Shown: positions 56,783 to 64,000 of the stretch, one piece after another
Numbering within the stretch: position 1 is the stretch's first letter
How the letters are laid out: every line of letters begins with the position of its first letter
NCBI GenBank assembly: GCA_040437565.1
Contig: JBDOQK010000018.1
Coordinates: 248,001-312,000, forward strand
Reading direction: 5' to 3'
Source: Albugo candida
Lineage: Eukaryota; Oomycota; Peronosporomycetes; Albuginales
DNA length: 64,000 nucleotides
Made by a program: the position numbers and the translations under genes
Notes under the pieces: generated by a model
Database searches by the model: none
The model's input: only the letters and a program-made list of their open reading frames with translations
What the model was told of the DNA's origin: nothing

Positions 56783-58744
56783 ATGTTTACAGAAGTTGGT
56801 GCTGAAGTGGATAACGAAAATGATGCAGACTTGGATGATGAATTCGATGAAGACCAGGTTACTGAGTGGACCAAAGCTGATATCAGTTTGGCAGTTGAGA
56901 ATCTCAAAAACCTAAATCGAAAGCCAAACAGGAACAACAATGCAGCACATGCGCGTGAAGCAGCGCTACTCGGGTACTTTCGACCACTCAGAATAGGAAA
57001 AACAAAGAAAGCGGCAAATTCCATTATCTCAGATGCAGCAGGAGAAGGGTGTTACCTTTCTAGATCAATACGGACATGGGCTGGAACGTTTATGAAAGAC
57101 GGGTCTCTGCCTCAGTCGAAAGAAGGAAACACGCCAAGCGATCAAGTTTCTTCAGAACGAGGACTGTATCATTACCCTGCAGCAATACCTCCGTGCAAAT
57201 GAGTTCAATGTCGAAATTGCAAGCTTGACAAAATACACAAAAGAAGAAATCCTGTCCGAGTTAGGCTACGCACCTCGCCCAGAAATATCGGAACGAACGA
57301 TGATGCGCCGGCTACAGTGCTTAGAGATAACCTAGAACGAAGTTGCGAACGGGATTTACATCGATGGTCATGAAAGAGAAGATGTTATTGAGTGTCGCTA
57401 AAAGTTTCTGGCCAGATTAGATAAACTTGATGCTCGCATGCCTGTTTTCCCTGCAAAAGATGATAATTTCGAGGAAAACCAAGATGATGTAATATGGCCA
57501 GCAGCGAACATTCAACCACTTCTTTTGGTGACCCATGATGAAAGTACGTTTGCTGTCAATGTTGGGTTGAAGCGCCTTTGGATGCTGGATGGAGAACAAC
57601 CATTGCACAAGAAAGGCCAAGGGAGATTCATTCATGTCAGTGACTTCCTTTTTCCAATTTCGGGACGCCTCGCCCCGGACCACGAAAGAAAAGATCAGTT
57701 TCCGACGCTGCCAGAACAAGCATGTGTGATCATGCACCCTGGTATTGAACACGACGGATGGTGGGAGGCAATAGACCTGTACAACCAGGTGCTTGATCGA
57801 GCACTTTCCATCTTTGAGGCACAATTTCTAGGCATGCAGGCCCTCTTTGCCTTTGCCAATGCCACCAGCCATGCTGCCTTTGCTGCCGATGCGCTCTGTG
57901 CAAACCGCATGAACGTGGGACCTGGTGGCAAACAACATCTGATGCGACAAACGACTTGGGGAAAAGGAATTTACCGGGAATTGGTTTTTCCAGAAGGTCA
58001 TGCAATTGAAGAACTTCTTGGTAAGACAAAGGGTATCAAACTTGTTCTTGGAGAGCGAGGACTTTGGCGTGCAAGCCTTAAACTTGAATGTCGCATGAAA
58101 TGTTCTCCATCCAAACCGGACTGCTGTGCCAAAAAAATCATGGCAAATAAGCCGGACTTTGTTCGCCGCCAGATATGCATGTTAGAAGAGCTTTTTGTTG
58201 GCGCCGGCCACATGGTAATATTTTATCCAAAATTTTATTGTGAACTCAGCTTCAGTGAGAACATTTGGGGCTCTGCCAAGCGGTACGCACGAAAACACTG
58301 CAACTATTCATGAACTGGACTAAAGGACATGGTGTCAAAATCATTAAATTCGGTCAGTATGACCGAGATAAGGAACTACTATCGAAAATATCAGCGGTAT
58401 ATGGATGTTTACCGCAAAGGGTTAAGTGGTAAAGCTGCGGAATATGCCGTCAAAAAGTACCGTTCTCACCGACGCGTACCAAATTCAATCCTGATGGACA
58501 TGAACTGCCTCACGGCTTNNNNNNNNNNNNNNNNNNNNNNNNNNNNNNNNNNNNNNNNNNNNNNNNNNNNNNNNNNNNNNNNNNNNNNNNNNNNNNNNNN
58601 NNNNNNNNNNNNNNNNNNAGCGGTATATGGATGTTTACCGCAAAGGGTTAAGTGGTAAAGCTGCGGAATATGCCGTCAAAAAGTACCGTTCTCACCGACG
58701 CGTACCAAATTCAATCCTGATGGACATGAACTGCCTCACGGCTT
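56783..58744 (+). pseudogene. Decayed DDE transposase (IS630/Tc1-related DDE endonuclease family)
   Basis: The main open part is 57438-58313: THDESTFAVNVGLKRLWMLD, then PLHKKGQGRFIHVSDFLFPI, NRMNVGPGGKQHLMRQTTWG, LGERGLWRASL, KPDCCAKKIMANKPDF and HMVIFYPKFYCELSFSENIW. From memory of the family these blocks follow a DDE endonuclease frequent in basidiomycete genomes. The same frame continues upstream (GIYIDGHEREDVIECR, a TAA, then KFLARLDKLDARMP) and downstream (HCNYS, a TGA, then EIRNYYRKYQRYMDVYRKGL). The N-terminal part (56783-57202, QVTEWTKADISLAVENLKNL) is shifted in frame from it. The family motif LFAFDN reads LFAFAN here, so the second catalytic Asp appears lost. At least three stops and one frameshift: non-functional. 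Confidence 0.75.
58519..58618. other. Scaffold gap with duplicated flanks
   Basis: Run of 100 N. 58393-58518 is repeated exactly at 58619-58744 (126 bases). Confidence 0.9.
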
Positions 58745-58839
58745 AATACTACATTAACGGGACCATACTTTCGAAAATTCTTTTATAATTAATAACTTGT
58801 CAAACATGCTTCATAAAACGATCGGTCCCAACAGTATTA
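58744..58839. repeat. Imperfect inverted repeat next to the transposase relic
   Basis: TAATACT (58744-58750) pairs with AGTATTA (58833-58839), and GGGACC (58759-58764) pairs with GGTCCC (58824-58829), giving arms with unequal spacers around a roughly 60-base AT-rich centre. It lies directly at the end of the transposase frame and could be part of the element end. No matching copy was found upstream of 56450. Confidence 0.5.
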
Positions 58840-59279
58840 CGTACGAAAGGTTTTAGTGTATAATCATTGATTTTCCGGCGGCCAAATATCGCTCGTCCCA
58901 TAGGAAATGGCCGAAATTGGCCGAATTTCAGATCCCAACTATTCCATCAACAATGAAGTTACGAACAGTTGGCCTTTAATATCTTTATGCGTACGTAGTC
59001 TATGTACTTTAAGATAATGGAATTCTTTTTGTTACATTGAATCTTTTTATGGAGAGAAAAAATTCTTGTCTACCGATTAAACGCGCTGGCGATAAGTGTC
59101 TTGCACTGTAACACTATGCCACATGCATACCTATACCGTCGGACCCTGCCACGTCATGGTAGCAATTGGCCAATTGGAGGTTGATTTTAGATTCAGACAC
59201 CTCTCTCCCACTGCAACTCCTGCCAATCAGTAGGTGGCAATGGGTGTGGATGACGCAGCTGTGTCATCCACTTCAAAAC
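58840..59279. other. Non-coding stretch
   Basis: AT-rich, no supported gene. May be the 3' untranslated part of the DNA transposon or intergenic sequence. Confidence 0.5.
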
Positions 59280-60650
59280 CGGTTAGAGCAGCTAGTGCAT
59301 AGAGTCGTCGGCAAAGTTAAGTCGGTATTTTGAAGGGGCAAGCGGGAGATCCGAAAGGATAAATCCATGCAGAAGGCAAAAATGATCGTACGTTGCAATG
59401 CTGAAATCTCTGACACCTGATCTTAAGTAACTTAAAAATCTTTCGAAACGGACGACCAAGTTGACATGTATGGTTTGCATAATTGTCAGCAGCAGAACCT
59501 TTGATGCTATCAAGCACAAATTCTCCATTGTTGTTGAAACGGACCAGAGTTGGTCACCCGCGCAATTACTGCAATCTTTTGCTCGATATCATCGGAATCC
59601 GATCCGGAAGGAGATCAAGGTTGAAGACGAAATTGGCCAGTTGGCTAGAATGCCTGGAGGCAATTTACGACTATTCGTAACAAGTGAGAAATTCTGCCAG
59701 AAGCTGGCCTATAAAAAGGTTTTTTTCCGGATAGGTATGCGCTATTCATGGCTACGATATCCTCGACTCAATAATTCTTGAATATTTTCGGAATCGGACC
59801 GGAATTATCTACATCCAAAACACTGTATCGTTTTGGCTGCGATGTTCTGTACGAGAATTCTCGCTAAGCACTTGATCTGAAAGACTCGTTTTGTCTTTTT
59901 TGGCGGGTATTTTTTTTCTCTATCTCCTGTTCAGAGGCTTTGATGGTGGCTGGAAAATTAGTGAACAAATATGCTTCAGATGGAGGTACTCTTTGGCTCG
60001 TGGAAATGGGGCTCGTTACCAGCTGAGCGACTGAGGATGAATAAATACAGTCCATGCTGCTTACTACTGCTGGTGAACAACCTGAAATTTCCTTAAATTT
60101 TGTCTCAACGAGCGATGAAAACCCAATTCATTTCCTACATCTAAATCAGAACTGGTGCCGAAGAAGTGCACAAAAAGGCAAAAAAGTCAACTCAAGAATA
60201 GCAAAAAGCAAAAAGCAAAAAAAAGTCATTCGAAATCAAGCACCGCCCAAGGTCAACCCATATGCAGATCAAACATTCTGTCCTCCGACATCTTCTAAGA
60301 AAAAAATCGGCAGGTCTACATCCTTTTGTCGAATTTTTCAGGCTGGTTTACAAGGATTTCAGGTATGTTTCACTTCCTCATAACGGTGATCATCTGGGGT
60401 ACATTGTAAAATCAGTAAAATAATTTCAAGTTCAGGGATGTGTTTTTTTTTTGGAAATTCCCTACTTCCTTTTCGACTATCCGATAATAGAGAAGCAATC
60501 GAAGAGGAGGCAAACCGTATTTTGGAAAAACTTCGTGTTTTATCTCATCAGGGAATAGAATGGGAGCGCATGAGAGCTTGTCCAGGTATAATCAGAACTT
60601 CAAGTTCGAAAATAAGATGAAGAACATGGAGAAATCATCTCTGCATCTCT
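59280..60650 (+). pseudogene. Cluster of decayed ORFs, possibly from a mobile element
   Basis: Three plus-strand open stretches lie in a row. 59461-59781 has SWSPAQLLQSFARYHRNPIR and MPGGNLRLFVTSEKFCQKLA; a shifted continuation reads YDILDSIILEYFRNRTGIIY. 60054-60383 is Lys-rich with ADQTFCPPTSSKKKIG. 60438-60620 has NREAIEEEANRILEKLRVL. The order and style (a small domain followed by a basic region) resemble the first ORF of retroelements in oomycete genomes, but I saw no reverse transcriptase nearby and cannot name the family. It could equally be a decayed host gene. Confidence 0.35.
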
Positions 60651-61779
60651 TTCGCCCAGCGGACTCGACATGTCATCAAGTTTCTTACTAAGAAGTTTTA
60701 CTTTTAAGTGGACAAACGTTGGAGAATCCGGTCGGTACACCTAAAATTCACCCATCACTGGGGTGATATCATGGGATATCAATCAAATTCTGCTGGGCCT
60801 ACTTTGCGACCTATTACGCAAAGGCAAGCAACAGTCATCCAGTGATCCAGTGATTCAGTCATTCAGTCGATCACGAAAAATCACTCATTCGAGAGGATGG
60901 AAACAAGTTGACACTCCGCATTGCTCTTTTTCATGACGATATAATTTTGGGGAAGTTTTTTGTGGAGAATGACGGACCTAGAATATGTATCACGCCAACG
61001 ACTATAGCAACGAGTTTGTTTTTGTGAATGACGCGACAGTATTATCGTATTCCTTCAGTGAAGTAGAGGTGTAGCTTGAGATTGTTCAACATTCTTGCGA
61101 GGATTCAGGGGCCAACTTTTACTGGTCCAAACCAGTTTGCTCGCACTCAGTCGACATCAAGTCTTCACCATTTTCTTTTTCGAAGATTGAAGTTCCTTTA
61201 CCAATGGAATTGTGTAATACTTGAGAATCCACTTTAAGCAATCACCAGTGGGTGATCTGACGTGAAATCGTTTTATGGTGGATTTCGTTAGTAGTTTCGT
61301 CGATCCGGAACTGTTGGTTAAAATTGCTAATACTACAAACTATGAATCGATCACTTTTATGGTTCTACAACGCTTTTCAACATTCAGCAATATCTACATC
61401 GACGCTTACAGCCGATGCATAATCGATTTGTTTTGAATCGTAAGTATGATCGAGCTTCGCCAGACGTTTAGCTAATCAAGTTGGCCTTCTTATACCTATT
61501 CGTACAAAAGGAGGTTTACAGGTTCTGAAACAATAATTCCAATTTTTACAGCGATTTTCACTCTATTCCAGCACAACTTCACGCAGCAATCGGACACTTA
61601 CTGTCATGGAGTTCGTGAAAATTGAGAAGTGTTTTTTTATTTGAAAAGGTCCTTTGTTCGCAAACTTACTTCGAAGCCTTTCCTCTAGCACCATTGCTCC
61701 CGCAAGCCAGTGCTATGACGTTGTAAGAATACGTGTACTTACGCAAGGTATAGAATATTCAATCCGGACAATGACATGT
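60651..61779. other. Intergenic region
   Basis: No supported gene. Contains a short degenerate tandem repeat at 60832-60871. Ends at the gypsy LTR. Confidence 0.55.
60832..60871. repeat. Short degenerate tandem repeat
   Basis: About five units of the pattern CAGTSATY (CAGTCATC, CAGTGATC, CAGTGATT, CAGTCATT, CAGTCGATC). Microsatellite-like. Confidence 0.6.
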
Positions 61780-62077
61780 TGTGGTGGATAATGGCGGTTA
61801 GATAGAAGCCAATCGGATATGTCACGTATCTGTACATCATTATATTATCGACAGTACGGTACAAGTAGACGTGTGGCACACATCAGTCTTGTTCATATCT
61901 ATTGGACAATAAAACAATGGCTGTGGGCGAAACGTTTCTGAAGGCTTAGACTAACGAGTACAGTGAACTAAGGACCTATACATACTTTTGCTCCATATTG
62001 CTACGTAGCGTTTTCGGATTGTTCCAGCCCTCTGATGAAGGAAGGGCCTCGAGTAGTCTAATTCGGAGATCACCACA
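61780..62077 (+). repeat. 5' LTR of gypsy copy 2
   Basis: 298 bases, TGTGGTGGATAATGGCGG to ATCACCACA (TG...CA ends). It matches the solo LTR 49117-49422 (reverse complement) and the split LTR 38756-40645. The end is fixed by comparison with the solo LTR, which has clean target duplications. Confidence 0.85.
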
Positions 62078-63981
62078 AAGATCTTTGGTATACAACTACG
62101 AAAATGTACCAGGAAAACAAGGAGAGAGAGGACCCTCGCGTCAGGAACGCCACGACCAAGGAGATGTCTCCAATAACCATTTTTCAGGCGGTATAAGCTC
62201 CGAGAATGACGAGCACTGACCGCAACTTCCTGGTGGAATGGAAAAGAGTGAGAATTGAGCACGAAAGACTGGTGAAAAGAAACGATGGCGTCAATGTCGC
62301 TTTAATAAGAAAACCTGTTGATCCCAGTGTGTTGGAATCGATGGTGGACTGGGTTTTTAATGTGGCTTCATAGGAGGATATCACGAAGGAGATGCTAATG
62401 ACGTTTGTCAACAAACAGTGCGAGGATGGTGCTATGGATGGAAACGCTGGAGCAATACCTCAAGTATTTGCAAATTTGAAGATGGATTTGGACTTTCCGA
62501 TACCTATTCTCGATGCTTGAAGATGTTTCAAAAATTTAAGCGAATGTCTAAACGAGCCGGTCTGTTGAGATATTTTGAAAAGAACCCTAAAGAATAGTGT
62601 AAATTGCTCGTCAATGCGGTTATACCTATGGATCTTCAGTTTGAAATCCGTCAAATGATCAAGTTTGAAGTCGACGGCATGAGGTCAGATCCGAAGATGC
62701 TATTTAAACAATTGACGAAAAAGGCAGCACAGTTCGATCATTCTTACTTGGCAAGAAACTTTCTCATCGCTGCAACTGGAGACCTCAAACCGATAGGTTG
62801 TGATGCTGAGAAAGTGAAACGACCAGTAGAGAAGTCGGCAAACCAGAAAAGCAAAGATCACACACATGCAAAAAATGCCTTGGGTAAAAATAGCGGTGCA
62901 ACTGTGCGACAAACAAGCCTAGATGAAAACCGAAGCAGGGATGCTGGAATTGTGGTCAAGATCACTGGCTAAGTGAATGTCCAAGCTTAAGTGGAGCTAA
63001 GAAGAAAGAAGTGGCTGCAAAAAAGCGGACCGAATATTCTGCGAAATGTTACCGCGTTTGAGTGACGCTGATGCAAAAAGTGGATGGCGTCGTTTGAAGT
63101 GGACAGTGGAAAAGTTACCACTATTCCTGCTTGACCAGATAACGGAGAAGATGATACCAAGAAATTACCGTATGGGAAATGTGGAAGTTTCCAAAGAGTG
63201 CTGCCAAAAGGTAAACATGCAGTTGTGTCTGCAGACTACAGTTGTCCGGTAAAGTTTTCGGATACGGATTGTTACATTGCTCAAGAGGCGTCGTGGGAAA
63301 TCCTTCTGGAAAACTTTTGTTAAATGCGGTTGGTATAGACGTCGAAGAGCAGCTGATTTCTCTAGCTGAGAGCCAGAGTCAATGTGACAGGGATGGTGGA
63401 CTTATGGAAGTTGAGGAGTGCTTGGCGGAGGACCGTAATACTGTAGAGGAACAAATAGCACAGGTGGTGACTGCCTATATTAAGACTGTCTGAGGGAAGA
63501 AAATTCGTGAGCCGTTGGTTGGTTTACTTTCGAATTATCAATGTTATTTTGCGTCGGAATTGTTTGGCTCTACACCTGCGAAGATTGAGCCGCTGTCGTT
63601 ACAGGTCGTGAAAGATGTACAAGTGGTTCGTGGATGATTTAGAACGTATGCTTCCTTGAAGGTTCAAGTGATCAGGAACATGTGGGCAAGCTTCTTTCAG
63701 CAGATTTCATTTATAAAAACACCAGTTCGAGGTGGAATTCTCCCTTTTTTCCCGTAAAAAAACCTGGAAAAACGCAATAAAGAATGACCATAGACTATCG
63801 TGAGGTGAACAGGATGATTCAACCGAAGTGTGGTTCAATGTTTTATTGGCGACAAAAACCGTTGTCTTGAAGAAAATGACCACGTTTGGAATTATGGACA
63901 TGTTCTATGGTTTCTGGAAAATCCGTTACACGTGGACAGTTAAGAGATACTTTCTTTTGCTACCGATTGCAAAGTCTACAC
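61780..63981 (+). mobile_element. Ty3/gypsy LTR retrotransposon, copy 2, cut by the window end
   Basis: Fossil element of the same family as copy 1. 5' LTR 61780-62077, gag-like region about 62100-62970 (KMDLDFPIPILDA-like segment and a basic C-terminal part), protease region about 63080-63490, start of the reverse transcriptase region from about 63690 (LLSADFIYKNTSSRWNSPFF). The rest lies in or beyond the gap that begins at 63982. It is broken. Its gag and protease parts align with 40650-42180, and its RT part with 47500-47650. Confidence 0.82.
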
Positions 63982-64000
63982 NNNNNNNNNNNNNNNNNNN
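63982..64000. other. Start of a scaffold gap at the window end
   Basis: 19 N visible; the gap truncates gypsy copy 2. Confidence 0.9.

Larger units (their letters stand above)
56450..58744 (+). mobile_element. Relic DNA transposon with DDE transposase of a type common in fungi
   Basis: The region carries one decayed transposase gene (see next entry). Terminal inverted repeats and target duplications were not identified, so the limits are only those of recognisable coding sequence. The left limit is placed at MPRDKEQRKHL (about 56451). The right limit is the end of the transposase frame at 58744, after the gap at 58519-58618 and its 126-base duplicated flank. Confidence 0.7.

Noticed and set aside
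60832-60871. Possible CRISPR-like repeat
   Set aside because: Units are 8 bases, contiguous and degenerate, with no spacers; it is a microsatellite-like tract.

Overview
This is a eukaryotic genomic window, most likely from an oomycete. I lean towards a zoospore-forming biotroph such as Albugo, but that is inference from gene content and not a database match. The protein genes are compact and cut by very short introns (about 43-82 bp, mostly 50-60) with GT/AG ends. Several domain architectures (PH-kinase, WW-PDZ-coiled coil-PH, multi-bromodomain) are of the kind common in oomycetes. A Kintoun/DNAAF2 gene implies a motile flagellated stage. Ten internal runs of exactly 100 N mark scaffold gaps. 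Seven of them are flanked by identical sequence on both sides, so they look like unmerged contig overlaps that add false duplications.

Layout. 1-1081: a membrane-protein gene, possibly with an upstream exon. 1082-10287: about 9 kb with no gene I can support, including a near-identical duplicated segment around 9 kb. 10288-26354: a dense gene block with a PH-domain protein (+), PYROXD2-like oxidoreductase (+, 13 exons), a PH/NTF2-like/AGC kinase (-), mitochondrial ribosomal protein bL25 (-), CPSF2 (-, 13 exons) and a TMEM260-like membrane protein (+, 6 exons). 26678-27233: the end of an unrecognised gene (-). 27234-29908: gene-poor. 29909-38294: a WW-PDZ-coiled coil-PH scaffold (+), DNAAF2/Kintoun (-) and a PHYHD1-like dioxygenase (+). 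38756-about 49900: a nested pile of mobile elements. An old Ty3/gypsy element carries a Tc1/mariner copy in its 5' LTR, a Copia element between its protease and RT regions, and a solo LTR inside its integrase region. 51413-55558: a single-exon protein with six bromodomains. 56450-58744: a relic DNA transposon with a DDE transposase of a type well known from fungi. 59280-60650: degenerate element-like ORFs. 61780 to the window end: a second copy of the same Ty3/gypsy family, cut off by the final gap.

The host genes are mostly housekeeping: pre-mRNA 3' end processing (CPSF2), mitochondrial translation (bL25), redox metabolism (PYROXD2, PHYHD1), dynein-arm assembly (DNAAF2) and signalling or chromatin scaffolds. 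They do not form an operon-like system. The most unusual items are the PH-NTF2-like-AGC kinase, the six-bromodomain protein, the WW-PDZ-PH scaffold, a candidate GC-AG intron in CPSF2, and the nested element stack with clear insertion footprints (TA and GGAAG duplications).
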